A stretch of DNA of 64,000 bases. Source: Calothrix parasitica NIES-267. GTDB taxonomy: Bacteria > Cyanobacteriota > Cyanobacteriia > Cyanobacteriales > Nostocaceae. Where the stretch lies: the NCBI RefSeq assembly GCF_002368095.1, contig NZ_AP018227.1, positions 8,352,001 to 8,416,000 on the forward strand, read 5' to 3'. The position numbers and the translations under genes were made by a program. Positions 37,567-46,837 of the stretch are shown here, piece after piece. Positions within the stretch are counted from its first letter, which is position 1; every line of letters starts with the position of its first letter. A model generated the notes under the pieces. It did not search any database. It worked only from the letters and a program-made list of their open reading frames with translations, and was not told the origin of the DNA.

Positions 37567-38751
37567 ATGTCTGAAGCGATGAAAATAGGTGAATTAGCAA
37601 AGCAAACGGGACTGTCAATTCGGACTTTACATTATTACGATGAAATTGGATTGCTTTGTCCTTCCGATAGAAATGAAATCGGACATCGATTATATAGCGA
37701 TAAGGATATTATCCGGTTACAGCAAATTCTATCCCTCAGACAATTGGGTTTTGCTTTGAAGGAGATTCGTGAATGTTTAGAAAATCCTGATTTCTCGCTT
37801 TCCCAAATCATTAATTTACATCGAGACAGAATGCGAGAACAAATCGCTTTATCTCATACTTTACTCGAACGCTTGAATGGAGTCGCTAGAGAATTGGAAA
37901 CAACCACAACGGTTGCGGTTGAAAATCTTATTCAAGTTATGGAGACAATTACTATGTCAGAGCAATATTTTACACCAGAGCAGCAAGAAGTTATTGAAGC
38001 AAGATTTCCTGATGTAGAGCCGGAATGGCAAGAATTGATAACTAGAGCGCAAACTGAGATGAACAAGGGAAGTGATTTAAATAGTCCCTCAGTCCAAGAA
38101 CTAGCAAGGATTTGGCAGTGGAGCATGAAATCTCTGATTGGTGGCGATCGCACTCTGTACGAATCTCTTGTCAAAGCTTATCAACAACAGGGTGGAGAAG
38201 CTGCAACTTGGGGTGCAATGGATACCGCGACATTTGAGTACATACTGAAAGCAGTTTCGTTTTTATCAATTGCTGAAGAGGTAAATATAGTTATATCTGA
38301 TGAAAATTTTACTTCAGATGCAATTCAAGTAATTAATATAGGGTTAAATTCTGTTAGGAATTTGAATTATGATTTTTACGGTACGGAAGGAATGCTTTTG
38401 GGATTTTTAGCTGAAGATACCGGTGTTTCGAGTCAAGTACTTAAAGCTGCGGGGGTAGATTTTGAAACTGTACGAAATCTCATCGTCAAATTATTAGGTA
38501 AACGTACTCTTGGAGAACTAACCCTGCCCGAAAAAATTCCTTTTGCTCCCAGAATGAAAAGAGTTTTTGAAATTGCTCGCGAAGAAGCAAATAAGTCAAG
38601 AAAAGAGCGGATTAATTCGGGACATTTACTATTAGGTATATTAGAAGAAGCTAAAAGAGGAGGAGGAGTAGCAACTTATATTATTAAAGAAAAATTGGGA
38701 ATTGATTTATCGCAACTTGAGCAACAGTTAAGGTTGGTACTATCGGAGTAG
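37567..38751 (+). CDS. MerR-type regulator fused to a Clp N-terminal domain
   Basis: The N-terminal MerR winged helix (MKIGELAKQTGLSIRTLHYYDEIGLL) is followed by the MerR coiled coil, then a helical middle part resembling a TipAS-type ligand domain. The C-terminal double repeat is of the Clp R/N domain (GTEGMLLGFLAEDTGVSSQVLKAAG and INSGHLLLGILEE). The Clp N domain in ClpA/C binds adaptors and arginine-marked proteins, so this regulator may sense protein damage or a Clp substrate; that is inference. GGAGG at 37557-37561 sits 5 bp before the ATG at 37567, which argues against the GTG at 37561. Confidence 0.85.
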   Translation: MSEAMKIGELAKQTGLSIRTLHYYDEIGLLCPSDRNEIGHRLYSDKDIIRLQQILSLRQLGFALKEIRECLENPDFSLSQIINLHRDRMREQIALSHTLLERLNGVARELETTTTVAVENLIQVMETITMSEQYFTPEQQEVIEARFPDVEPEWQELITRAQTEMNKGSDLNSPSVQELARIWQWSMKSLIGGDRTLYESLVKAYQQQGGEAATWGAMDTATFEYILKAVSFLSIAEEVNIVISDENFTSDAIQVINIGLNSVRNLNYDFYGTEGMLLGFLAEDTGVSSQVLKAAGVDFETVRNLIVKLLGKRTLGELTLPEKIPFAPRMKRVFEIAREEANKSRKERINSGHLLLGILEEAKRGGGVATYIIKEKLGIDLSQLEQQLRLVLSE

Positions 38752-38773
38752 TTCGCAATGTTCTGCGTCCTTT

Positions 38774-39220
38774 TTAGTTCAATTTTTTGATAAAACAGAC
38801 AATTCTATCAACTTCTTTAAATCCTAAAACTTTGTGAGCGGCGATGCTAATTAAATTTTCTATTTCAGCATCGCTTGCTAATTCATAAAAACCATTTTGA
38901 ATTGCCCAAATTTGGGCTTGTTCAATAAATTCTTTACCGTATCCCTTGCCTCTAATATCTGAATCGATATACCATCCTTCCACATAAGGAACTTGTTTGG
39001 ATTCAGTACCTTCTGCGTAGTTCCTGATATTTAGTTCAATAAAACCACCCAATTTACCATTAATTCTTTCTACAACAAAGACTTCAACAATATCCACTTA
39101 TTGTTGAGAAAAGTATTTATCGATATATTGTAAATGTTCTTGTAGAGAATCAGACCAAAGCGAGTTTCTCATTCTAGCTCACTCATCTCTATCAGTTAAT
39201 TTCACCTTTCTAATGTTCAT
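38774..39220 (-). pseudogene. GNAT/aminoglycoside 6'-acetyltransferase-like pseudogene with two stop codons
   Basis: An open frame of 107 residues remains (from GTG at 39097), with a GNAT core EGWYIDSDIRGKGYGKEFI. Reading upstream in the same frame gives MNIRKVKLTDRDE-stop-ARMRNSLWSDSLQEHLQYIDKYFSQQ-stop-VDIVEVFVVER, a perfect family N-terminus broken by TGA at codon 14 (39179-39181; Trp expected) and TAA at codon 41 (39098-39100). The ATG at 39218-39220 and the frame are intact, so these are point nonsense changes. The product would acetylate amines if repaired. Confidence 0.88.
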
Positions 39221-39232
39221 ATTATTCAAATA

Positions 39233-39727
39233 ATGAATCAAAAACCAACTTTACACTTCTTGTGTGGCAAAATGGCTAGCGGAAAATCAACTTTAGCAAA
39301 ATCATTAGTCAAAGAAAACAATGCGATTTTGATGGCTGAAGATATTTGGTTGTCAAAGCTTTATCCAGAAGAAATTAATGAATTTAACGATTACATCAAA
39401 TATTCTCGCCGATTAAAATCAATTTTGACTCAACATATTCAAGATATCCTTTTACAAGGTATATCAATTGTCCTTGATTTTCCTGGGAATACTCCATCAC
39501 AACGAGATTGGTTTCGTTCAATATTTGAATCGGTAGAAGCAAATCATTTACTTCATTACATAATTGCATCCGATAAACTTTGTAAACAACAATTAAAAAT
39601 CAGAAGCAAAGATAAACCCGAAGGTGAAAAATTTACCACCGAAGCGGAATTTGAAGCGATTACAAAATACTTTCAACCTCCGACACCAGAAGAAGGATTC
39701 AATATTAAGGAATATCAAAAGAACTAA
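39233..39727 (+). CDS. P-loop NTPase, AAA/kinase-like
   Basis: A 164-residue protein with Walker A CGKMASGKSTLAKSL at residues 11-25 and a mid-protein GISIVLDFPGNTP strand (Walker B-like). It resembles the AAA_33/zeta-toxin-like small-molecule kinases and is encoded only 12 bp from the divergent acetyltransferase pseudogene. GNAT and small P-loop kinase genes are often found together near antibiotic-modifying genes. The substrate is unknown. Confidence 0.8.
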   Translation: MNQKPTLHFLCGKMASGKSTLAKSLVKENNAILMAEDIWLSKLYPEEINEFNDYIKYSRRLKSILTQHIQDILLQGISIVLDFPGNTPSQRDWFRSIFESVEANHLLHYIIASDKLCKQQLKIRSKDKPEGEKFTTEAEFEAITKYFQPPTPEEGFNIKEYQKN

Positions 39728-39780
39728 AAAGCTGTTTTACAATTAAAGTCTTTGGAAAACAATTGTAAATCCATTAATCT

Positions 39781-40269
39781 ATGAGTACTTCCACCATGAT
39801 AATTCGACCAGCTAAACCCAATGATGCTGATTCCATAATGAGCTTAGCTGAAGCAATTGGTTTGTTTGAAGGGGAGGAACTTGAAGAACTCGGTGGTATG
39901 TTAGCTGGATATTTTGAAGGTAGTCTTGGTGAAGGACATTCTTGGATGGTTTGTGACGATGGTGGAGTTGTGGGAGTAGCGTATTTTGCTCCGGAACAAT
40001 ATGCTGATGGTGTTTATAATCTTTACTTTATAGCAGTTCATCCCAAGTCTCAGGGTAAAGGATATGGTACTACGATAATTAATCATGTAGAGAAGACTTT
40101 AACGGAGCAAAAGGTACGTTTGTTATTAGTAGAAACTTCCGGTTTACCAAATTTTGAGAATACTCGGAAATTTTATCGTAAACAGGGGTATGAAGAAGAA
40201 GCGAGGATTAGGGAATTTTATAAAGCTGGTGATGATAAGATTATTTTTCGGAAAGTTTTAGTTAAGTAG
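39781..40269 (+). CDS. GNAT family N-acetyltransferase
   Basis: A 162-residue GNAT protein with the acetyl-CoA pyrophosphate loop HPKSQGKGYGTTI (Q/RxxGxG/A) and the following helix. The C-terminal NTRKFYRKQGYEEEARIREFY is the usual motif B. It lies 53 bp after the P-loop gene on the same strand, a likely operon. Substrate unknown. Confidence 0.88.
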   Translation: MSTSTMIIRPAKPNDADSIMSLAEAIGLFEGEELEELGGMLAGYFEGSLGEGHSWMVCDDGGVVGVAYFAPEQYADGVYNLYFIAVHPKSQGKGYGTTIINHVEKTLTEQKVRLLLVETSGLPNFENTRKFYRKQGYEEEARIREFYKAGDDKIIFRKVLVK

Positions 40270-40319
40270 TCGTTGCTGTATAGGTATATATTAAAATCTT
40301 GCAATTGGCACAAATATAT

Positions 40320-40904
40320 TTAAGATGGTACTAATGAAAAGTTTCGCATTTGAGTTCCATTACGAATTGCGCTGCTAGAAGAATTTTCAGTGTTATCCCT
40401 ATTTTTTATTTGTAATGCTAGCCACTTTTGATTTTTATCCTTACTAATGAAATCAATAGCTTTTATAAAATCACCACAGCACCAATACCAACCTTTTTCT
40501 CGTAATACTGAATCTAAATATCTTTCCAACAGCGAACCAACGCAATTTTCAGCACACATAGAATATTGATGTTCTATTTTGATTCGTTCGCAATCTTCTG
40601 GTGAATAATTATAAGCATATTGCATTACAATACTCACCATTTCATCGGGTACCGTTTTCGGTTCAGCAGGAAAATCTGATTTTCTAAACCCGTTAAAATA
40701 CTTTTCTGCTAGAGCTTTTAAACCGGTTTCATCGGTAACGCTTGGTTTATTTTTACCCCTCCAAGATAATCTATCTGGATTATCGTTTAAAAATCTGCAA
40801 ATTTCAATAAATGCTGTATCTAACTCTTTCTCTTCTGGATTATCATTTATAAATTCAGCAACAACCTTTTTCGCTAATTCCTCATCAAAACTCAACGGAT
40901 GCAC
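40320..40904 (-). CDS. SinI-like type II restriction endonuclease, C-terminally shortened
   Basis: A 194-residue protein resembling the SinI/AvaII group, which cuts GGWCC. The region AENCVGSLLERYLDSVLREKGWYWCCGDFIKAIDFI, then ALQIKNRDNTENSSSSAIRNGT, contains the D...(Q)xK active-site pattern of PD-(D/E)XK enzymes. Members are typically about 230 residues and continue after AIRNGT, whereas here the frame stops 10 residues later (QMRNFSLVPS). No cytosine methyltransferase is adjacent. It is probably an inactive remnant. Assignment is from memory of the family, so moderate confidence. Confidence 0.6.
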   Translation of the reverse strand: MHPLSFDEELAKKVVAEFINDNPEEKELDTAFIEICRFLNDNPDRLSWRGKNKPSVTDETGLKALAEKYFNGFRKSDFPAEPKTVPDEMVSIVMQYAYNYSPEDCERIKIEHQYSMCAENCVGSLLERYLDSVLREKGWYWCCGDFIKAIDFISKDKNQKWLALQIKNRDNTENSSSSAIRNGTQMRNFSLVPS

Positions 40905-41048
40905 CTTTGTATAGAACTGGTTACAATAAATTTTAAGACTTTAATCTACTTTCTTTAATTCAATTGGAATCAATAATTTTAATTTTACCCCTTTGACTGA
41001 ATTAAATAACAGACAGCACAAAATGATAGGAATAGGTAATAACTTGAT

Positions 41049-41609
41049 TCAAGCTTCGTTTTTATCAATAACGTAACATCCTACTCTTTTTGGATGGTCT
41101 TCAACTAGCGAATCTGCTTCAACATTCCTTAATAACCACATAACTAAAATATCTTCACCGGCTGTAAATATACTAAATAATCCGATTGAAAAAATAAAGA
41201 TATTTCCTATAATAATTCCTAAACTTGCAGGTATAATCCCTACTATAATTCCGGGTATTGCTATTCCTAATTTATAAGCTTTAATCTCCATTGTTTTTTC
41301 GTAATATGCATGAAATGACGTAGTCCCAATATTTGTTTTTCTGATACCATATCTGATAGCCTTTTCTTTGTTACTTCCAAATAATTCCCAAGTTATTCCT
41401 TTAATTAATGCATAAGATATATGTCCTATAAAAACCGCTAAGATGAAAATCAAAAAATTTTGAAAAATGGAATTACGTATTTCAACAAAAACATTTGGCA
41501 ATTTCCATATATAAATATATAGACCTATTAGAATTACTATAAATGGCAAAGCTGTAATAGGAGCATATAATCGAGCGTCTAGTATAGACATTGAAATATC
41601 TTTTTTCAT
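41049..41609 (-). CDS. DUF3267-family membrane protein
   Basis: A 186-residue protein with about four membrane segments (ITALPFIVILIGLYIYIW, FLIFILAVFIGHISYALI, GIAIPGIIVGIIPASLGIIIGNIFIF, and a last one). It ends in AGEDILVMWLLRN...VEDHPKRVGCYVI, matching the DUF3267 end. Active relatives have an HExxH zincin motif where this protein has GHISYA, so it is a likely non-peptidase. Encoded 28 bp before the end of the RND gene on the same strand; possibly co-transcribed. Confidence 0.7.
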   Translation of the reverse strand: MKKDISMSILDARLYAPITALPFIVILIGLYIYIWKLPNVFVEIRNSIFQNFLIFILAVFIGHISYALIKGITWELFGSNKEKAIRYGIRKTNIGTTSFHAYYEKTMEIKAYKLGIAIPGIIVGIIPASLGIIIGNIFIFSIGLFSIFTAGEDILVMWLLRNVEADSLVEDHPKRVGCYVIDKNEA

Positions 41610-41637
41610 ATATCTCCCTCCCTAGGATGTTCATTAG

Positions 41638-44600
41638 TCAATTCTGTGAATGAACCACTATCTTACTCGCTGAAAATCTCTTCTTCCCAAACCTAGATAT
41701 CAAATAATAAGCAGCAGGAACGAAATAAAGAGCAAGTAAAGTAGCACCCACTACACCACCAGCAATTGCTACTGCTAAAGGTGGCCAAAATTCACCTCCA
41801 GATAATAACAACGGTACGAATCCGATAGCGGTTGTTAGCGTTGTTGTTAGTACGTGACGAGTTGAATGTAATACGACTTTCTGAATAGCTTTGGGATTTC
41901 CGGTTTTTGCGATGGGATGGTTAGAAATTGCGCTGAGAACCACAATTGAGTCGTTGACAGCTACACCAATCAAACCAACGGAACCGATAATTGGGTTGAA
42001 ACCGAAGGGATAACCAAATAACCAGATAGAAAATAAACCCAAACCAAAGGATGCTACAGCAACTATTACGATAACACCTGCTAGTTGGAACGAACCCAAG
42101 GAAAGTACTAATGTCGCTATCATCAGAATAATTAAAACTCCCACGGTGGAAACTAAACCACCAATAGCATCATTTCTTTGTTCTTCTTCTCCTCCAAATT
42201 CAAATCTGTAATTGGGTGGTAATGATGATTTGAAATCTTCTAATTTTGTTTGAAATTTACTTAATATTTCTGCTGGTAAAGTTCCAGCATTGAGGAAACC
42301 TTGAATAGTATTAACTCTTTGTCCGTTGTAGTGAGTAATTTGAGCGAGTTCTGGTTTTAATTCAATTTTACCCAAGGAAGATAAAGGAACAGCAGCGAGG
42401 GGATTATTTCTTTGATTGTTTTGAGAATTTGCTAGTAAATCTAAGGAAGTAATTTGAGATAAGTTTCCTCGTTCTTGATTTCCTAAACGAACTCTGACGG
42501 GTAATTCTTCGTTTCCTTCTAATATTGAACCACCGACGGAACCTTCTAAAGTATTATCTAATTGTTGAGCAATTGTTGTCCGATTTAATCCTGCTAAACG
42601 TGCTTGTTCTTCGTCTAATTGAACTTCTATTTGTGGTTGAATTTCATCTAAACTTGCACGGGTATGGGTTACGTCTTTGATTTGCACTAATGTTTGTCTA
42701 ACTTGTTCTCCCAATGATTGTAGTGTTTCAATATTAGAACCATAAATCCGCATTTCGATAGGAGCAGCAAACGGAGGTCCCTGTTCTAATTGTCTAACTA
42801 TAATTCTCGCTGAGGGGAAGTTTTTATCTAATTGGGTTTGTAATTTGTTGGTTATAGAAGTTGAGGTAAGAGAATTTAGTTGTACTAATGCTTGAGCGTA
42901 ATTTGCTTGTTGTTCTTTTCCACCAGTTAAGTTGTAATAAAAGGAAGGTATATTGCTTCCTAGTAACCAATGAACTTCTTCAACTTCTGGATTATCAATA
43001 ATTTCTTTTCGGATTTCTTTGATTAAATTTTGAGTTTTTTCTAAGGATACGGAAGAGGTTAACTCAAATTCAATTTGCAATTGGTCTCTATCTGCTGCGG
43101 GAAAGAATTGTTGTTCGAGACTACCAGCTTGAATAAAACCGATAATTGGAATTAATAAAGCTAGGAAGATTGATAAAACAGGTTTTGCGACTGTGAATTT
43201 TACGGTACGTCGATATAAGCGATTTAAAATTGGAATAAAAATACCTTTTTGTAGCCAAGATTGATTTTGTTTTTTATCTTTTTGATTATCTTTATTAGTA
43301 TCACTATCTCTATGTAATTTAGCGCTGAATGTAGGAATAATCGTCAAAGAAATAAATAAAGAACAGCAGACAGCGATAATCACCGTAATTGCAATCGTTC
43401 CGACAAATTCCCCCGTACTTCCCGGTAATAATGCAATTGGTAAAAATGCTAAAACAGTTGTTAAAGTCGAACTTAATAATGGAATTGCTAAATTCTTGAT
43501 ACTAAGATTTATCGCTGTTAATGGTTTAACCCCTTTTCGTAATTCATTTTGAACTTCATCCACCATCACAATCGCGTTATCAATTAAAATTCCCAAAGCA
43601 ACAATCAATCCCGTAATAGACATTTGATGCAGGGGAATATTTAACCAATTCATGCAACCAAATACCATAAATACCGATAAAGGTAAAGCAGAACTTACTA
43701 TCAAAGCACTCTTTAAACCCATCATAATTACAGTTACAGCGAAAACTAAACCTGCTCCTAAAAGCAGATTCAAAATTAAACTATTCAATCGTTCGGTAAC
43801 ATAATTACTTTGAGCAAAAATAATCGGTAAACTAATACTTGTAGGTAATTCCGATTTAAATTCAGCTATCTTTTTCTCAGCAACTTCCGACCACAAATCC
43901 AATCTTGTCCCCGATTGAACGTGAACCGCTATAGCAACACCAGGATGACCATTTAATAAAGCAAGTTCTGTCGCTGGTTCTCTAATTCCTTTCCGAACAG
44001 TAGCGATATTTTGTAAAGTCACAAATTGACCTTGAGAACCAAAATTAATCGGAATTTGTCTAATTCTGGCTAAAGTTTCTAATTCTCCTGCAACTTTAAT
44101 CAATAAATTATTATCTTTCTCCCGTAATTGTCCCGCTGAAACTTTGGAATCACTCAGAGAAATTTGTTGCGATAAATCCCTCACTGTTAAATTGTAACTA
44201 GCCAAAGCCTCGGGATTAATTTCTACTATAATTTCTTCTTCAGGGTCGCCAAAAATCTCTACTTCCTCAGTTCCCGAAATTGCTTCTAAACGTTCTTTAA
44301 AAACTTCTGCTTGACGACGCAAAATTCCATAATTAGGCTTATTATCTTGCTTCCAAGTTAAACCCGCAATCAAAGCATAAGCCTTTACTTTTACTGCTTC
44401 TAATTCTGGTTCAACAATATTATCTGGTAATTCAACTTCTACCTCATCAACTTTATTTCTAACCCGCGTCCAAACTGAATCAACTTCTTGTTTGCTGACA
44501 GTATCTTGTAAGTCAATCTGAATAATAGAGCTACCAGTCCGAGAGGTAGATTCATAACTATCAATCTCTTCAATTTCCGTTAATTTATCTTCGATTTTCT

Positions 44601-44787
44601 CCGTAACTAAAGCTTCAACTCTTTCAGCATCTGCACCAGGGAAAAAAGTTGTTACCACAGCACTACGAGAAACTAATTCCGGGTCTTCTAATCTCGGTAA
44701 AGTGAAATAAGAAGAAATTCCCCAAACTGCTATTAAGACAATAGTTAGAATTAGTAAACGAGAGTTTCTATAGAATAGAGTAAACAT
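41638..44787 (-). CDS. RND family efflux transporter permease
   Basis: A 1049-residue inner-membrane proton-driven pump of the AcrB/MexB superfamily, complete with 12 membrane segments and two periplasmic loops. Family motifs include LALLNGHPGVAIAVHVQSG, the TM4 segment GLIVALGILIDNAIVMVDEVQNEL with the proton-relay acid, and the mirrored second-half GVAVNDSIVVLSAI. The N-terminus FYRNSRLLILTIVLIAVWG is a signal-anchor. Its HlyD partner is 579 bp upstream. The separation is unusual, because a plus-strand coiled-coil pseudogene lies between them. Substrate (drug, solvent or metal) is not determined. Confidence 0.93.
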   Translation of the reverse strand: MFTLFYRNSRLLILTIVLIAVWGISSYFTLPRLEDPELVSRSAVVTTFFPGADAERVEALVTEKIEDKLTEIEEIDSYESTSRTGSSIIQIDLQDTVSKQEVDSVWTRVRNKVDEVEVELPDNIVEPELEAVKVKAYALIAGLTWKQDNKPNYGILRRQAEVFKERLEAISGTEEVEIFGDPEEEIIVEINPEALASYNLTVRDLSQQISLSDSKVSAGQLREKDNNLLIKVAGELETLARIRQIPINFGSQGQFVTLQNIATVRKGIREPATELALLNGHPGVAIAVHVQSGTRLDLWSEVAEKKIAEFKSELPTSISLPIIFAQSNYVTERLNSLILNLLLGAGLVFAVTVIMMGLKSALIVSSALPLSVFMVFGCMNWLNIPLHQMSITGLIVALGILIDNAIVMVDEVQNELRKGVKPLTAINLSIKNLAIPLLSSTLTTVLAFLPIALLPGSTGEFVGTIAITVIIAVCCSLFISLTIIPTFSAKLHRDSDTNKDNQKDKKQNQSWLQKGIFIPILNRLYRRTVKFTVAKPVLSIFLALLIPIIGFIQAGSLEQQFFPAADRDQLQIEFELTSSVSLEKTQNLIKEIRKEIIDNPEVEEVHWLLGSNIPSFYYNLTGGKEQQANYAQALVQLNSLTSTSITNKLQTQLDKNFPSARIIVRQLEQGPPFAAPIEMRIYGSNIETLQSLGEQVRQTLVQIKDVTHTRASLDEIQPQIEVQLDEEQARLAGLNRTTIAQQLDNTLEGSVGGSILEGNEELPVRVRLGNQERGNLSQITSLDLLANSQNNQRNNPLAAVPLSSLGKIELKPELAQITHYNGQRVNTIQGFLNAGTLPAEILSKFQTKLEDFKSSLPPNYRFEFGGEEEQRNDAIGGLVSTVGVLIILMIATLVLSLGSFQLAGVIVIVAVASFGLGLFSIWLFGYPFGFNPIIGSVGLIGVAVNDSIVVLSAISNHPIAKTGNPKAIQKVVLHSTRHVLTTTLTTAIGFVPLLLSGGEFWPPLAVAIAGGVVGATLLALYFVPAAYYLISRFGKKRFSASKIVVHSQN

Positions 44788-44837
44788 AGAATTTGGTAAT
44801 TGGTAATTGGTAATTATCTATCATTCTTCCTTGTAGG

Positions 44838-44902
44838 GTGCTGTGACGGTAATCCTTATTTATAGAACCTAAACAAATAATTTGAATATACCGTCACGCA
44901 CC
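44838..44902. repeat. GTGCGTTACGGC-family palindromic repeat, copy 1
   Basis: GGTGCTGTGACGGTA at the left and TACCGTCACGCACC at the right are inverted, 36 bp apart. Relatives at 58551-58610 and 63881-63937 share the GTGxGTTACGGC...GCCGTAACGCAC ends. It lies just upstream of the RND gene. Confidence 0.6.
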
Positions 44903-44992
44903 AATCAAAGTCTTGAGAATAATGCATTATGATATTTTATTCATCTTTTTTTAATCTGATATAATTAATCAATCAGATTATTAAAAATAACT

Positions 44993-45325
44993 ATGACACC
45001 AGAAGAAATTCAAAACACTATCCAACAAATGTTAGCCGTTCAAAGACAGATACAGGAAAGTCAAATCAGGAATACAGCTAACATCGCAGCTAACGCAGAA
45101 CAGATTCAAGAAAATATACAATTAATTAGAAACAATCGGGAAGATATCAGCAGCTTAAGATTAGAAATCAGTAATTTAGTTACAGAAGTAGCTAAATTAA
45201 CAGTAGACCAAAGAGAAAAATTCAATCAGTTTTATGGTTATCATTAATCTGCTGACACAGAACGTTTAGATATAGTTGAAAGATTAGCCAAAGTAGAAGA
45301 AGAAGTGGCTAAACCCAAACGTTAA
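44993..45325 (+). pseudogene. Coiled-coil protein gene interrupted by an in-frame stop
   Basis: Codons 1-84 encode a Gln/Asn-rich coiled coil (MTPEEIQNTIQQMLAVQRQI...QLIRNNREDISSLRLEI). After TAA at 45245-45247 the same frame continues SADTERLDIVERLAKVEEEVAKPKR to a second TAA at 45323-45325, matching the LDIVxRLxxLEExV ending usual for these cyanobacterial proteins. A single nonsense change is therefore likely. It is inserted between the RND and HlyD genes on the opposite strand. Confidence 0.7.
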
Positions 45326-45365
45326 TTAGGAGAAATTCTTAATCGCATTAGCATTGTTTATTTTC

Positions 45366-46685
45366 CTATTCCCCACTCCCTTTACTAACCAGTTGTCCCG
45401 GAACCAACCTTTGAACACCATCAACAACAATTGTGTCTCCCGTTTTAATTGTTCCTCTAACTAAAACCCGTTTCCCATTAGTTTCTAATACTTCTATTAA
45501 TCTACGTTCGACTTTTGAATTACCATCTTTTTCATCAACAACTGCATAAGATGACCATAAACCACGTTCACCTTTTACTAATGCTGTAATCGGTAACCAA
45601 TAACCCTCTGTAGAAACATTTTGAATAATTTTGAAGCGAGCAATTTCTTGAGGTGAAACTCTAGCTGTCGATGGTAACTGTAAAATAACTGTCCGAGTCC
45701 GAGTAGCTGTATCAACTTCCGGTAAAATCGACTTTACTCTAGCACTATAGTTTTTTCCCCCAATCTCTAATTCCTTCTGACTCCCAATTGTTAATTTCCT
45801 CGCTACATTAATTGGAACCCCGATTTTTACTTCTGGATTACTGTTCTCAACTAAACGTACTATCGATTTACCAGTTTCAACTACCGTCCCTTCATCCACA
45901 GAACGAACTCCAACTGTCCCAGAAAACGGAGCTTTCAAAACACTTTTGGCAATCGTAATATCTAAATTGGTAATTTCTGCCGATAATTGCTCAACTGCTG
46001 CTTTTTGTGCTGCTTTTTGTTCGTAACGAGTCCCGTTGAGCAATTCTTCTAAACCACTTCGAGCGTTATTCAAACGCTCTGATAAAGCTTGAGAATTAAA
46101 AGCAACTTCATCAAACTGTTCTCTCGAAATCGCTCCTTGTTCGTAAAGATATTTTCGTCGATTACTTTTAATTTGCTCTAATTTTAATTGCTTTTCTAAA
46201 TCTCTAACTCTAGCTCTCGCTGCTGTTATCTGTTCCGTTCTAGCACCGTTTTTCAGTTCAACCAATCTCGCTTCCGCTTGCGCTTTTTGAGCAACCAATG
46301 ACCGACGCTGTGCTTGTAAGTTCGCTGTATCTAATTTCGCTAATACCGCTCCTTTACTAACCCTATCTCCCTCATCCACCAAAATTTCGATTAACTTTCC
46401 ACCCCGTTCAAAACCAACTTCGCTAGTACGGTTCGCTACTACTTCCCCGGTATAGCTTTGGGTTGTCTGATAATTTCGAGCTAATTCTATTTCAGTTGTC
46501 TTCACCGGAAGTGGTCTAGCTTGAGTTGTAGCTCGAACCGGAGAATTATTCGCTTCAATTCCACCAAATTTACCAATTCCCACACCAGCAAGTAAGATAA
46601 CCAGACTAGCCGAAATTAACTGTAATCTTGTTAATCGAGATGATTTTACCCGCTCCGAAACTTCTGGAATAGGCTGCTGATTCAT
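45366..46685 (-). CDS. HlyD-type periplasmic adaptor of an RND efflux pump
   Basis: Adaptor protein with an N-terminal membrane anchor (LTRLQLISASLVILLAGVGIGKF), lipoyl halves (YTGEVVANRTSEVGFERGGKLIEILVDEGDRVSKGAVLAKLD and LKAPFSGTVGVRSVDEGTVVETGK) and a long coiled-coil hairpin between them. The frame extends to 46781, but I choose the ATG at 46685 (MNQQPIPEVSER), because the extra residues overlap the twin operator boxes at 46727-46776. It partners the RND permease downstream and is divergent from a PadR regulator that probably represses it. Confidence 0.9.
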   Translation of the reverse strand: MNQQPIPEVSERVKSSRLTRLQLISASLVILLAGVGIGKFGGIEANNSPVRATTQARPLPVKTTEIELARNYQTTQSYTGEVVANRTSEVGFERGGKLIEILVDEGDRVSKGAVLAKLDTANLQAQRRSLVAQKAQAEARLVELKNGARTEQITAARARVRDLEKQLKLEQIKSNRRKYLYEQGAISREQFDEVAFNSQALSERLNNARSGLEELLNGTRYEQKAAQKAAVEQLSAEITNLDITIAKSVLKAPFSGTVGVRSVDEGTVVETGKSIVRLVENSNPEVKIGVPINVARKLTIGSQKELEIGGKNYSARVKSILPEVDTATRTRTVILQLPSTARVSPQEIARFKIIQNVSTEGYWLPITALVKGERGLWSSYAVVDEKDGNSKVERRLIEVLETNGKRVLVRGTIKTGDTIVVDGVQRLVPGQLVSKGSGE

Positions 46686-46726
46686 GATTTCATCAGAGAG
46701 AAAGATAATTAAATGCAAATCTTGCA

Positions 46727-46776
46727 TATACAACAAGTTGTGTATATGATTATAGTATATACAACAATTTGAGTAT
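46727..46776. promoter_or_regulatory. Twin PadR-type operator boxes
   Basis: TATACAACAAGTTGTGTAT (46727-46745) and TATACAACAATTTGAGTAT (46758-46776) match at 17 of 19 positions and start 31 bp apart, three helical turns. The first is a good dyad (CAAC-AA-GTTG). They lie between the divergent hlyD-like and padR-like genes. Repression of both by the PadR protein is inferred. Confidence 0.75.
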
Positions 46777-46837
46777 GTCAATCTGATTTTGACAATTTAG
46801 ACCTTCTCCACGAACAACCGTTAACTGCTCCCTGAAA

